Of a stretch of 64,000 nt of DNA, positions 35,777 to 44,585 are shown one piece after another. The notes below the pieces were generated by a model, which made no database searches, was not told the origin of the DNA, and saw nothing but the letters and a program-made list of their open reading frames with translations. Both the position numbers and the translations under genes were made by a program. The stretch comes from Rhodospirillaceae bacterium. Its GTDB lineage: Bacteria; Pseudomonadota; Alphaproteobacteria; Rhodospirillales; Rhodospirillaceae. The stretch is taken from assembly GCA_040219235.1 (NCBI GenBank), contig JAVJSV010000008.1:1-64000 (forward strand), read 5' to 3'. The stretch's first letter is position 1. Each line of letters starts with the position of its first letter.

Positions 35777-36976
35777 CTAGGCGACAGCTTTCGCTTGCTT
35801 GATCATGCTATCGATCAGAAAACCCTGATACATTTCGATCCCTAAATCGGCACCAACATCCCGTGCACGTTCTTGGTCAACGCGACTGAGGACTGGACGG
35901 ATACCAAGCCTGCGAAGTTTATCTATAAATTCTTGCTTATCGTATAGCTCATCTTCTGCGTCTTCTTGCCAGTGCAATTTGGCCATCTGCGCTTCCAAAA
36001 AATCGATGTTCACGAGGCCAATAGCCGATGGCGAAATTTGGTCTATGGCAATTTGAGCCCCCTTGGATCTTAGATGGTCCCGCGCGATGGCATAGCCGTC
36101 ATAGTTTAAAACAACGTCTTCTTGGGTGAACTCAACCACCACGGTGCGCATAATTTCTGGCGGCGTTCTGGCAATAAAATTATCGAACGCCTTACTGAAA
36201 ATACTAGGGATATTGAGATTTATCGAGATCGGCTGCCCTTTGACGGCCTTTGACAGCGTCTCAAATGAATTCAGCATAATGCTATCAAGGATTTTCGTCA
36301 GTTCGACAAATCGATCACCACTGGCCTTTAAGTTAACTCCCTCAAAGAACGGCTTGCTCAATAAATCGATACTGATGAAATACTCGGTCATCTTCGATTT
36401 GATTGGCCCTTTTTCTGGCGTAACACAAATTTTTTGCCCACGCGCGTAAGTCTGCAGAAATTTGGCTGAACCAAGTTCGCGATAGGCATCTATGACAGCT
36501 TTCAGATCTTGTTGAGTCAGCAAACGCTGGCCTTGACCGTTTGAGGCATTTTTTAACTCTCTTGCGGCTTTGATATAACCAATGACAAGCTTTGCGGCAT
36601 CGGCAAAACTGGTTTCAAGCTTGTAGTGCTCAAGGATAAGGCCGTCACCGTCTGCTTTCCCCTGCCCCGCCCCAAGGCGCGACATAATCTTAAAAAGCGC
36701 AACCCGAAGATTTGGAATAAATTCGCGCGCGCCGGCCTCCGTTTCATTCAGCAAAAACGCATAGTCGAGTGTGTGCAAACGATAAACTTCGCCACGGGCG
36801 TTTTCTGTTAAGCGCTTAAGAACAAGATCTAAATTTTGAGTCAGGCCATCAACTTCACCATCGCCGGTGATGCAACCAGCCGCCCGCATAACAACCATCA
36901 CCACACCTTTGCGCGGTGTAGTCCTGAGGTCGCCAAGTTTATGAAAGAGACTTTCTAAAGGAGCGATTTTCTTCAT
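35777..36976 (-). CDS. Degenerate EAL-domain protein (probably non-catalytic)
   Basis: The 399-residue protein has an alpha-helical N-terminal half and a C-terminal EAL-like TIM barrel from about residue 195. Comparison of motifs: SINLNIPSIF keeps the conserved Asn, VVVEFTQED keeps the first Glu, but the metal-binding DDFG is replaced by DQIS (AIDQISPSAIGLVNID), the Lys-x-Asp motif reads KLHW, and the EGVE motif reads SRVD. It retains the terminal YQGFLID. It therefore should not hydrolyse cyclic-di-GMP, though binding is possible. No GGDEF or sensory domain is recognisable. It is tail-to-tail with the SnoaL-like gene. Confidence 0.72.
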   Translation of the reverse strand: MKKIAPLESLFHKLGDLRTTPRKGVVMVVMRAAGCITGDGEVDGLTQNLDLVLKRLTENARGEVYRLHTLDYAFLLNETEAGAREFIPNLRVALFKIMSRLGAGQGKADGDGLILEHYKLETSFADAAKLVIGYIKAARELKNASNGQGQRLLTQQDLKAVIDAYRELGSAKFLQTYARGQKICVTPEKGPIKSKMTEYFISIDLLSKPFFEGVNLKASGDRFVELTKILDSIMLNSFETLSKAVKGQPISINLNIPSIFSKAFDNFIARTPPEIMRTVVVEFTQEDVVLNYDGYAIARDHLRSKGAQIAIDQISPSAIGLVNIDFLEAQMAKLHWQEDAEDELYDKQEFIDKLRRLGIRPVLSRVDQERARDVGADLGIEMYQGFLIDSMIKQAKAVA

Positions 36977-37261
36977 AACAGTAATTTATTTACTACTCGC
37001 AGGCAGTGATTTCACGTTCTGCTCTTGCGTACCGCAAAGAACATGTTTGTTAATTATTAGCGCATTGGCATCGTTTCTAAAGCACCGACTTAACAGGGGC
37101 ATTGTGCCATGAAATGAGAAGCAACATCAGAACTATTCGCGCCTTTGTAGCGATGCACAAACGTTTTGACAAAAAACAGCAGGGCAAAGCACTGAGCAAC
37201 ATACTGTAATAATTGCGTAATTTTTGCCGGCGCGAGAACCGGAAACGTTACACGCCCCGAC

Positions 37262-38116
37262 TTATTTTGTAAGTCTGGCCACATAGTCGGCAAATGAAGT
37301 GGGGGCTCGCCCAAGAATCAGTTTTAGGATTCTCGAATTCCCCAAAAACCCATAAGCATCGTAATGCTCATTCATGATCGTCATTTGCTTTACACGATCT
37401 TCAGAAGCCCCAGCGGCGCGGGCCTTCTCTTGCATCGTTGACGTTGGCACCTGTTCGGCTTTGACCGACTTGCCCGTTACGTCTTGAATTACCCTTGCCA
37501 TATCTGTCTGGCTGAGCGCCTCAGGTCCGGCCAGTTCATAGGTTCCATACAGCCAGCCATCATCCAGCGTGACGTTGGCGGTTGCCTCGGCAAGGTCAAG
37601 AAGATCCACAACGCTGAATTTGACTTCTGTATTAAAAGGCATTGCATGTATGCCCTCTTCCATCACCCTTTTCCAAATAGGCTCTAAGTGCTGCATATAG
37701 CGCATGGGTTGCACGATGGAATAAGGCATGCCGGATTCGATCAGCAGTTCTTCCGTATCCAGCTTTAAACTGTGGTGGCGAACTTCCCGGCGTAAGGGGT
37801 GCATGACCGAGTAATAGACAAATTTAGAAAGTCCGGCGTCCTTCGCAGCCTGAATAAAGTGCGACGTCATGGTTTTTTCGTCTGGGTGCATGGGTGGGCC
37901 GATATGAACAATAGCGTCACACCCTGCAACAGCAGGTGCAATTGTTGTTGGATCATCCATATCTCCGACCGCAATGCCGCTCGCGCCGAGCGCCGTCATT
38001 TCAGCTTCTTGCGCCGAGTCCCGCACGAAAGCGATTACAGACGCCCCTTTCGCACTGAGCGCTTTAACAACGGGCTTGCCCGTTCGCCCATGCGCCCCTG
38101 TGACCAGAACCTTCAT
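37262..38116 (-). CDS. NmrA-like NAD(P)-binding atypical SDR
   Basis: The 284-residue protein begins with VLVTGAHGRTGKPVVKAL, the NAD(P) loop of the NmrA/quinone-oxidoreductase-like SDR group, followed by ASVIAFVRD and DAIVHIGPPM. The YxxxK catalytic pair is absent; instead there is FVYYSVMHPLRREVRHHSLKLDTEELLIESGMPYSIVQP, the usual arrangement for these redox-sensing or isoflavone-reductase-like proteins. It is either an NAD(P)H-dependent reductase or a nucleotide sensor. Its start is 42 bases after the stop of the maleate-isomerase-like gene, and both could be on one transcript. Confidence 0.82.
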   Translation of the reverse strand: MKVLVTGAHGRTGKPVVKALSAKGASVIAFVRDSAQEAEMTALGASGIAVGDMDDPTTIAPAVAGCDAIVHIGPPMHPDEKTMTSHFIQAAKDAGLSKFVYYSVMHPLRREVRHHSLKLDTEELLIESGMPYSIVQPMRYMQHLEPIWKRVMEEGIHAMPFNTEVKFSVVDLLDLAEATANVTLDDGWLYGTYELAGPEALSQTDMARVIQDVTGKSVKAEQVPTSTMQEKARAAGASEDRVKQMTIMNEHYDAYGFLGNSRILKLILGRAPTSFADYVARLTK

Positions 38117-38158
38117 GCTTTTGCTCCGTCCTGCCTAATACTTAGTCATTATTTCGCT

Positions 38159-38920
38159 TTAGAAGTCCGACAACAAACGTCCGAAGCCATCCATTTGGTC
38201 TTTAATGCCATTGGCGCGCAGCGCATGCCAATACGTCGCCGTATTAATCGCAATGACCGGCTTGCCCAGCCAGGTCTCTGCTTCAGCTGCCAAACGCACC
38301 ATGCTGAGGTTGGTTCCCACTTGCACAATGGCATCCACGTCATCGCCGTCTAATTCATCACGGATAAGACCGCGGAGATGATCTTCTGGCACTTCAGCAA
38401 TCGCCGTCCAGCTTGGACATTGCAGGCAAATATCACGCACCACCTCAAAGCCGCACTCTTCGAAGTAACGTTTCACTTCGGCATTCGCGACCGGGTAGTA
38501 AGGCGACACAAACGATATCTTTTTTATGTTTCCATAGGCGTTGAGCGCCGCAGACGTTGCGTGAGACCCGATACTGATTTTAACGCCGGATTGCTCTATG
38601 ACCTTTTTTTCAAAAGCATTGGCCCCCTCTATGCCATCATAAAAGGTGATCGCCGACATCCCCATAACCAGATAGTCGGGCGAACAGGTCATTACACTTT
38701 TTACGGCGTCGATTACGCCTTCTGAAATCTTTGTGGTCCCGGCAAGAAATGTCTCATTGCTGATGGCCTGGGAGTTCGGCGTGAAAATCCGGCTGTAGTG
38801 GTTGGTAACCCCGGCGGGGCGCATACCATCAAAATCTGGCTGGACGATCGTATTGGTGGATGGACCAAGAACGCCGAACTTTTTTCTCCAACCTTGAACA
38901 TCAGTCATGTGAAACCTCAT
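38159..38920 (-). CDS. Maleate isomerase/arylmalonate decarboxylase-fold protein lacking the usual cysteines
   Basis: The 253-residue protein matches the Asp/Glu racemase superfamily branch of maleate cis-trans isomerases and arylmalonate decarboxylases: an N-terminal FGVLGPSTNTIVQPDFD, ISFVSPYYPVANAEVKRYFEECGFEV and DDVDAIVQVGTNLSMVRLAAEAETWLGKPVIAINTATYWHALR. In family members one or two cysteines sit in the segments that here read VMGMSAITFYDG and QVGTNLSM. Both lack Cys, although three other cysteines exist elsewhere (TCS, EECG, DICLQC). It may be a binding protein or use another chemistry. The start is at codon 1 or at Met5. Confidence 0.78.
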   Translation of the reverse strand: MRFHMTDVQGWRKKFGVLGPSTNTIVQPDFDGMRPAGVTNHYSRIFTPNSQAISNETFLAGTTKISEGVIDAVKSVMTCSPDYLVMGMSAITFYDGIEGANAFEKKVIEQSGVKISIGSHATSAALNAYGNIKKISFVSPYYPVANAEVKRYFEECGFEVVRDICLQCPSWTAIAEVPEDHLRGLIRDELDGDDVDAIVQVGTNLSMVRLAAEAETWLGKPVIAINTATYWHALRANGIKDQMDGFGRLLSDF

Positions 38921-39117
38921 TATGTTAAATAAGAAGACAGAGGTGATATATCCAGATCATCTCTCATATATTTGTTGTTCCAAAGAGACATATGAGCCGC
39001 TTATGGGCAAGAGAGAAAGGCAAGGGTCATTCATGCGATGACCAAATGACGAGAGAACGCTTCAAGCTGATAGATGAGTAATGTAGATGAGATTAGACCT
39101 TAAGGGAGAGCCTAGGC

Positions 39118-39549
39118 GTGGCAAACGACAGCGAAACCGAAGCTGAGAAAATATCTGGTATTATTCGTAGCATCTTTACCGCTTTTGAAGATCACGACCC
39201 TGACGGCATTGAAGGGCATATGCACCCTGATGCAACCGTTTGGGACGTTTTCACGCCTCACCTCATTCGCGGCAGAAAAGAACGTGATGCCTTTCACGCT
39301 GAAGATCAAAAGCAAATGCAAGCCCGTGGCCCCCTCAGCTTGAGCCTTGAAGCGCCAGAGGTAAGTGTCTGGGAGAATACGGCCATCGCCATGTATTACC
39401 TGCACTATGCGTATCAGCCGCCAAATGCCGCTGAAGGCCGCGTGCGCATCACTGATGTATTTCGGCGTATTGAGAACAAGTGGTTGATCGTACACCACCA
39501 TGAAGGCACAGTTCCATCAGGCATCCCGCCGATCACCGAGACGACCTAA
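39118..39549 (+). CDS. SnoaL-like/NTF2-fold protein
   Basis: A 143-residue protein with the cone-shaped alpha+beta pattern of the SnoaL/DUF4440 group: ISGIIRSIFTAFEDHDPDGIEGHMHPDATVWDVFTPHLIRGRKE followed by ALAMYYLHYAY-type strands and FRRIENKWLIVHHHEG. Members include ketosteroid-isomerase-like enzymes and proteins of unknown role. The start is GTG at 39118. It lies 38 bases upstream of the TPR-sulfotransferase and may share its transcript. The substrate cannot be inferred. Confidence 0.8.
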   Translation: MANDSETEAEKISGIIRSIFTAFEDHDPDGIEGHMHPDATVWDVFTPHLIRGRKERDAFHAEDQKQMQARGPLSLSLEAPEVSVWENTAIAMYYLHYAYQPPNAAEGRVRITDVFRRIENKWLIVHHHEGTVPSGIPPITETT

Positions 39550-39587
39550 GCCACGCCTAACTCATCGCTTCAGAAAGCGCTGCCCCA

Positions 39588-41174
39588 ATGGATGATTTTA
39601 CTCGCACCCGTGACTTAGCCATGTCCAGCCTGAACCAAGGCAAATTGGACCAGGCACTGGGTTATTGTCAGCGGCTAACAGAGCTAAAACCGGCTGATCC
39701 AGATGGCTTCTTCCTCATGGGCATGGTGCAAGATGCCCAAAACAATGTCGCAGATGCGCTTGTGGCCGTGCAAACGGCGCTGGAGCTGGGAAAAACAGCA
39801 GAATACTTGGCCCATTACGCCCGTATTCTCAGCCGCGTGAAGCGCATGGAACCTGCCCTAAAAGCAGCCAGCCAGGCTATGGCGCTCAACCCTCAAGATG
39901 CTTTGACCCTGGACACGATTGGATGCGTCTTCAGCCGGGTGGGCAAGCATGAGGCTGCAATTCCCATTTTTGAGACAGCGGTCGCCCAACAGCCAGATCA
40001 CCCGCAGTTTAGATTTAATCTCGCATCGTCCCGCCAGTTCACAGGGGACTTTGATACGGCTGAACAAGACTACGAGCATATTATCAAAGTGGCCCCTAGC
40101 TTTGTGAAAGCGCACACGGCGTTATCGTCACTCCGCACTCAAACAGCAGATAGCAACCACATTGAACGTCTGGAGCAGATACTAACGGCGACGCGTGATC
40201 CAAAATCTGCGCTTTACCTGCGTTATGCGCTGGCCAAAGAGTGTGAAGATGTCGGACGCGATGATGAGGCTTTCGAGCATTTGAAAGCAGCCAACACAGC
40301 CCATAAGCAAGCCCTAGGCTACGACATTGCACGGGACAGAGCTATCTTCAACGGATTGATAGACGCCTTCACGTCAGACGACGTGGCAGAGAACACAGGG
40401 GCTGCGCCAGAGTTTGGCCCAACGGATGAAGCCATCTTCATCGTTGGTATGCCGCGCAGCGGCACGACGCTCGTGGACCGGATTATAACCTCTCACCCCG
40501 AAGTGGACACAGCCGGTGAGTTGCAAACCTTTCCGGTGCTGCTGAAAATGATGAGCGGCACCAGATCGACTGTCGTGTTAGACCCAGAGACGATAGAGCG
40601 CGCCAAAGCTATTGATTTCAAAACGCTGGGCCAGAGATACCTGTTCGACAGCGCGGCCCACCGGGGCGACCTGCCGTTCTTCACGGATAAGCTGCCGTTG
40701 AACTTCCTGAACATCGGCTATATCGCCAAAGCCTTGCCAAAAGCAAAAATCATAGCCTTACGCCGTAACCCGATGGACACCTTGTGGAGCAATTTTAAGC
40801 ACCTCTTCGCCACAGAGTTTTCCTATTACAACTATTCGTACGACGTGAAAGACGCCGCGAACTACATCGTCATGTTCACTAAACTGATGGATCATTGGGA
40901 TGCCGTGCTCCCAGGCAAAATCCATCACATTCACTATGAAAATCTGGTGTCAGGTTTTGAGCTCGAAGTACGGCGCGTCATTGCGCACCTGGACTTGAAG
41001 TGGGCGGATGCGTGTTTAACTTTCCATGAAAACGACGCTGCCGTCGCTACGCCAAGCTCGGTGCAGGTCAGAAGCCCCATATATGCCGGGTCTGTAGGCA
41101 AATGGAAGCGGTTCGAAAAGCACCTCAGCGAAGCGGCAGAGATCTTTGCCAACAACGGCTTAGAATATAGCTGA
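39588..41174 (+). CDS. TPR-containing sulfotransferase
   Basis: The first about 240 residues are tetratricopeptide repeats, with pairs of helices showing the W/L-G-Y-A-P pattern (for example ALAVQTALELGKTAEYLAHYARIL and PALKAASQAMALNPQDALTLDTIG). The C-terminal half is a PAPS-dependent sulfotransferase: IFIVGMPRSGTTLVDRIITSHP contains the 5-prime-phosphosulfate-binding loop, and PKAKIIALRRNPMDTLWSNF the 3-prime-phosphate loop. The same architecture is common in marine alphaproteobacteria and resembles tyrosylprotein-sulfotransferase-type enzymes. The acceptor is unknown. A clear terminator follows the stop. Confidence 0.88.
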   Translation: MDDFTRTRDLAMSSLNQGKLDQALGYCQRLTELKPADPDGFFLMGMVQDAQNNVADALVAVQTALELGKTAEYLAHYARILSRVKRMEPALKAASQAMALNPQDALTLDTIGCVFSRVGKHEAAIPIFETAVAQQPDHPQFRFNLASSRQFTGDFDTAEQDYEHIIKVAPSFVKAHTALSSLRTQTADSNHIERLEQILTATRDPKSALYLRYALAKECEDVGRDDEAFEHLKAANTAHKQALGYDIARDRAIFNGLIDAFTSDDVAENTGAAPEFGPTDEAIFIVGMPRSGTTLVDRIITSHPEVDTAGELQTFPVLLKMMSGTRSTVVLDPETIERAKAIDFKTLGQRYLFDSAAHRGDLPFFTDKLPLNFLNIGYIAKALPKAKIIALRRNPMDTLWSNFKHLFATEFSYYNYSYDVKDAANYIVMFTKLMDHWDAVLPGKIHHIHYENLVSGFELEVRRVIAHLDLKWADACLTFHENDAAVATPSSVQVRSPIYAGSVGKWKRFEKHLSEAAEIFANNGLEYS

Positions 41175-41183
41175 TCCAAACAA

Positions 41184-41220
41184 AAAGGGCGCCCCCAACG
41201 GAAGCGCCCTTCTGTGTTTT
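41184..41220. terminator. Terminator hairpin between convergent genes
   Basis: AGGGCGC (41186-41192) pairs with GCGCCCT (41204-41210) across an 11-base loop, with an A-run before the stem and a T-rich stretch after it. It lies between the convergent sulfotransferase and TonB-receptor genes, so it can end transcription in both directions. Confidence 0.75.
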
Positions 41221-41233
41221 GTAGTGCGTGAAA

Positions 41234-43588
41234 TTAGAAGCGATAGCGCGCTTCAACGCCTACAACCCGTGGCCGGATCACGTTCTCGAAGTAACGCCGC
41301 AGAGCCACTCCATTAACGTCCCGCACCAGCGACAGATCCTGACGAACCGAGGTCACTGCAAACTCATCGAACAGGTTGTCTGCAAACAACGAGAGTTCCC
41401 ATTGATCTTTGGACAACGTTAAAGACGTGTTGTGAACTGCGAAGCCAGCCAACACTTGGCCGTTATTTCTCAGACCGGTCTTCGTATAAACGCTGCTGAT
41501 GTAGGTCATGCCGTAATTGAAGTTCAGCTCGTAGTCATTGCCGAGCGTGCGATAATAATCCAGAGAGGCACTGGCGGAATGCTTCGGTGTACCAGCCAGA
41601 CGGTCGCCATCAAAAGCATCATTACTATCAACCAAGCCAGGCGCATCTTCCGTCAATTTTGCGTCGACATAGGCCCAGGTGCCAGTAACAGCGAAGTTAT
41701 CGTTAAGAACCGCACGCCCTGAAACTTCGAAGCCCTTACTCACGGCTTTACCGCCGTTCACAGTGATGGGTACGCCGCCATTTTGTGTGATGCTCTGAAC
41801 TTGAATATCATCCCAGTCGATGTGGTAGAGAGACGCGTTGAGAACGATGCGACCGTCATCAAAAGCACTCTTGATGCCGATTTCTTTGTTCAGAGTTTGA
41901 TCAGGCTTGATCAGCTCTTCATCCGGCAGCGCGCACACATTCTGTCCTGGAGGAATGGGGGTTGGACACGCGGGAACCGCATTGACGCCGCCAATACGGT
42001 AGCCTTCGCTGACGGTGCCGTAAACCAGCACATCATCGTTGATTTGGTAGGACGCGTTAACCTTATAGAGGAACCCGTCATCACTGACGACGTTCTGGGC
42101 CAAATTAATATTGATGGCCGTTGGGTCGCCGCTGAGAAGCGGTAAGTCAAAACCAACAGAATCATCCACACTGTAATCGTAATAGCGGCCACCGACGGTG
42201 ATTTGGAAGGCATCGGTGATCTCGTACCCGACTTCACCGAAAACTGCTTTTTCCTCCAGATTCTGAAGGGTGCGCTGGATGTACTCGAGGTTATCAGGAC
42301 GGTCGATCCCGAAGAATTCGGCAATACCCGGTGTAAATTCTTCACTGGTCGCATCGCCTTCAAAGTCGTTGTAGAACGCGCCGACGATCCAGCTGAACGG
42401 GCCGTCATTGGACGACACCAAGCGCAGTTCTTGGTTGAAGCGCTTTTCGTCAGCTTGCTCGCGGGTAAAGGCAGCAAACGCTGGGAACGACTCATAGCCA
42501 TATTCAAAGGCAATCAGCAGATCACTTTGATCGCGCTGGCCGAGTTCATCGTATTCGGAGTAACCGGTGGCCGAGGTCAACGTGGCCCACCCCAAATCCC
42601 AATTCAGCTCTGCGCTGATCAACTGGTTCTTACGATCACTGGGTTCCAGGTAGCGGTGCGCGGAAACATATTCATCCGTGCCCAGGGCGCGACGGTGGGT
42701 AATCTGGCGACCACCGGCCTTTTGATCCTGATAGTAGTAGCTCAAGCTGGCTTCGAAGTTCTCCGTGACGTTGAACAGCAGGTTCAAACGCGCTGAGAGC
42801 GTCTGCTCGTCGTTGGCATCTTCGACACTGGTGAGGTTGGCTGCGACCGCAGCGGGGTCGGTGAAGTCAGGCTGGGGAAGTGACACACCCGGGTTTTGCA
42901 CCAGGAAGTCATAGTCAATGAAACCTGGATCATCCAGGTACCCCACAACCAAGCGCGCGGCCACTTTGTCTTCGATCAGGGGTACGTTGAGAACGATATC
43001 ACCCTCGAAGCCAAGACTGCTCGACTCACCCAGATCATAGCTGCTGACATGCACAGAACCGGATAATTCAGAGGGGTCTGCCTTGTTGGGAATATACCGC
43101 ACCGCACCGCCCAGGGTGCCGGCCCCATACAGGGTGCCTTGTGGGCCAATCAGGACTTCCACACGCTCCATATCGTAGAGCTTGAGATCGAGGTACAGCG
43201 GAATCTCACCGATGTAGGTGGCGACTGTGTCGCCGTTGCCGTTGTCGAGAAATTCTGAGGCGTTCAAGGAGTCTGTATTCAGACCGCGCACCGACAGTTG
43301 GTTGCCGCCGCGTGGGCCTTGATCGGTCAGGTTCAAACCAGGGACCCAACGCGCCAGTTCAGCAACATTGTTGAGGCGCAGTTTCTCGATATCACCCGCG
43401 GCAACGGCTGTGATGTTGATGGGAATATCCTGCACGCTTTCGGCGCGGCGGGTGGCCGTCACGACGATCTCTTCCAAAGCCATCGCCGACTGCTGGGCCT
43501 GAACCGCTGTGTTCGGCACCATGGTCACGCCAGTCATGGCGGTGGTAGTCAGAAGGGCTGTCGAGAGAAGCTTGTAAGGTCGCCGCAT
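41234..43588 (-). CDS. TonB-dependent outer-membrane receptor
   Basis: The 784-residue protein begins with a signal peptide (LLSTALLTTTAMTGVTMV) and an early TonB-box-like ALEEIVVTATRRAESVQDIPI. A plug domain follows (LNNVAELARWVPGL, GPQGTLYGAGTLGGAVRY), then a beta-barrel whose strands end with the terminal aromatic residue in VVGVEARYRF. This class imports large or scarce substrates such as iron chelates, vitamins or oligosaccharides using TonB energy. No substrate-linked gene is adjacent; the nearest neighbours are the sulfotransferase and an ACT protein. It is a leftward single gene. Confidence 0.92.
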   Translation of the reverse strand: MRRPYKLLSTALLTTTAMTGVTMVPNTAVQAQQSAMALEEIVVTATRRAESVQDIPINITAVAAGDIEKLRLNNVAELARWVPGLNLTDQGPRGGNQLSVRGLNTDSLNASEFLDNGNGDTVATYIGEIPLYLDLKLYDMERVEVLIGPQGTLYGAGTLGGAVRYIPNKADPSELSGSVHVSSYDLGESSSLGFEGDIVLNVPLIEDKVAARLVVGYLDDPGFIDYDFLVQNPGVSLPQPDFTDPAAVAANLTSVEDANDEQTLSARLNLLFNVTENFEASLSYYYQDQKAGGRQITHRRALGTDEYVSAHRYLEPSDRKNQLISAELNWDLGWATLTSATGYSEYDELGQRDQSDLLIAFEYGYESFPAFAAFTREQADEKRFNQELRLVSSNDGPFSWIVGAFYNDFEGDATSEEFTPGIAEFFGIDRPDNLEYIQRTLQNLEEKAVFGEVGYEITDAFQITVGGRYYDYSVDDSVGFDLPLLSGDPTAININLAQNVVSDDGFLYKVNASYQINDDVLVYGTVSEGYRIGGVNAVPACPTPIPPGQNVCALPDEELIKPDQTLNKEIGIKSAFDDGRIVLNASLYHIDWDDIQVQSITQNGGVPITVNGGKAVSKGFEVSGRAVLNDNFAVTGTWAYVDAKLTEDAPGLVDSNDAFDGDRLAGTPKHSASASLDYYRTLGNDYELNFNYGMTYISSVYTKTGLRNNGQVLAGFAVHNTSLTLSKDQWELSLFADNLFDEFAVTSVRQDLSLVRDVNGVALRRYFENVIRPRVVGVEARYRF

Positions 43589-43820
43589 GTTGTTTTCCTC
43601 TTGAATTATTGATTATTGCGATGAACGGCATGTTTTTGGATTTATGACGGAAATGTTATTGCTGCAATGCAAACGATACAAACGTGAATCCGGTAAATCC
43701 GGATTCTCTTGCCGCCTGGGACATTCTCGCAACACTTCTGACGCGAGAAGTGACCCAGCAATCGCTGAGATTGAGCGGCTAAAACCCTATAAAAACTCTT
43801 TGGTTCGGAGCTTTACGACA

Positions 43821-44237
43821 TCAGGTTTCAGCCTGCGAGGCCGATAATGTTCTCAGCGCCTCAAGAGCTTCTTCGGCGCGCGCGGCTGGGACGAAAACAT
43901 GATCATGGAAGGTCGCAGCAACGATATTGGCTGGGAGTCCCTGCCCCGCGAGACAAGCCGCAACAGCGGCGGTCAGCCCAACCGCTTCCAAACTGGACTG
44001 CACACGCACCGTAATGCGCTGAAAAACCGGCGCATCTGGCAGGCCAGCTTTGACAGCATCGGCCTGGCTCAGAATGACGGAAAGCCCCTCATCTTCCTGG
44101 AACGAGGCGAGTGGATTTAAACCGGCCAGACGCGCGCCCTCGGACACGGGAAGAGAGCCAAACACATACAGTTCTGGATCGAGCGCCGGGTCGAGCGACG
44201 CCAGCAACACCTCCAGGTTTTTCTCTCCGGTCGACAT
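43821..44237 (-). CDS. ACT-domain protein (DUF2241/ACT_7 type)
   Basis: The 138-residue protein begins with LEVLLASLDPALDPELYVFGSL, the N-terminal hallmark of the small ACT_7 (DUF2241) family, and ends with a segment VRVQSSLEAVGLTAAVAACLAGQGLPANIVAATFHDHVFVPAARAEEALEAL, which has the beta-alpha-beta pattern of an ACT domain. ACT domains bind amino acids, so this is likely a small regulator or sensor. It is 232 bases from the TonB receptor, with no shared promoter evident, and is followed on its upstream side by the repeat-rich region and the mobile element. Confidence 0.85.
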   Translation of the reverse strand: MSTGEKNLEVLLASLDPALDPELYVFGSLPVSEGARLAGLNPLASFQEDEGLSVILSQADAVKAGLPDAPVFQRITVRVQSSLEAVGLTAAVAACLAGQGLPANIVAATFHDHVFVPAARAEEALEALRTLSASQAET

Positions 44238-44501
44238 GCGACGTGGTCTCCGTGATTGCCTAATTTACTCAAGACAAAATTTAGCAGGCTTTTTGGTTTG
44301 TGGTTTTCTTTATTGAGCTCGACCTTGGAACGACCCCATGCACGACTGGTTCCGCGCAAACGAGCCCATGCACGTATGATTGCGGGAACGAGCCCATGGA
44401 CGCGGGTGAGCGCGCCCCCGTGGAACGAGCCCATGCACGAAACCTTGCCCTACTCTTGGATGACAAAATCTAAGATTCACCTTGCGAATTACAATTTAAT
44501 T
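44238..44501. other. Gene-free region before the mobile element
   Basis: No convincing gene is present. It contains the promoter side of the leftward ACT gene and four copies of a 17-base motif (separate entry). At 44494-44501 it ends with the left target-site copy ATTTAATT of the IS1595-like element, so before insertion this region was continuous with the upstream flank of the DinB-like gene. Confidence 0.6.
44328..44439. repeat. Four irregularly spaced copies of a 17-base motif (consensus GAACGAGCCCATGCACG)
   Basis: Copies lie at 44328-44344, 44358-44374, 44386-44402 and 44423-44439. Each differs from the consensus at no more than one position. The start-to-start spacings of 30, 28 and 37 bases are not constant, and the spacers differ in sequence. 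The motif is not palindromic as a whole, though it contains the CCATG/CATGG-like core CCCATGCACG. This is neither a CRISPR (spacing too short and irregular) nor a plain tandem repeat. A protein-binding array or a mobile short-repeat family is possible. Confidence 0.75.
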
Positions 44502-44506
44502 CAGGT

Positions 44507-44526
44507 TTATCCCCTTGACGCACGGT
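44507..44526 (+). repeat. Left terminal inverted repeat of the IS1595-like element
   Basis: TTATCCCCTTGACGCACGGT is identical to the reverse complement of 46742-46761. The outermost five bases before it (CAGGT) are only partly matched by the right end (reverse complement GGTGA), so the outer boundary is set by the target duplication. Confidence 0.85.
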
Positions 44527-44585
44527 GTTGACGTGAGGCGAGTAGTAGGCCAATCTCATAGCCTTAAGGTTGTGGGGGAGTTGTT

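Noticed and set aside
37090-37260. Possible leftward small gene between the NmrA-like and EAL-like genes
   Set aside because: The frame overlaps the NmrA-like gene end, has no motif and no clear ribosome site.
41911-42796. Long opposite-frame ORFs inside the TonB-receptor gene
   Set aside because: They show no motifs and follow from the codon bias of the real gene.
44328-44439. CRISPR-like array
   Set aside because: Unit length (17) and spacing (28-37) are too short and irregular, and there are no cas genes nearby.
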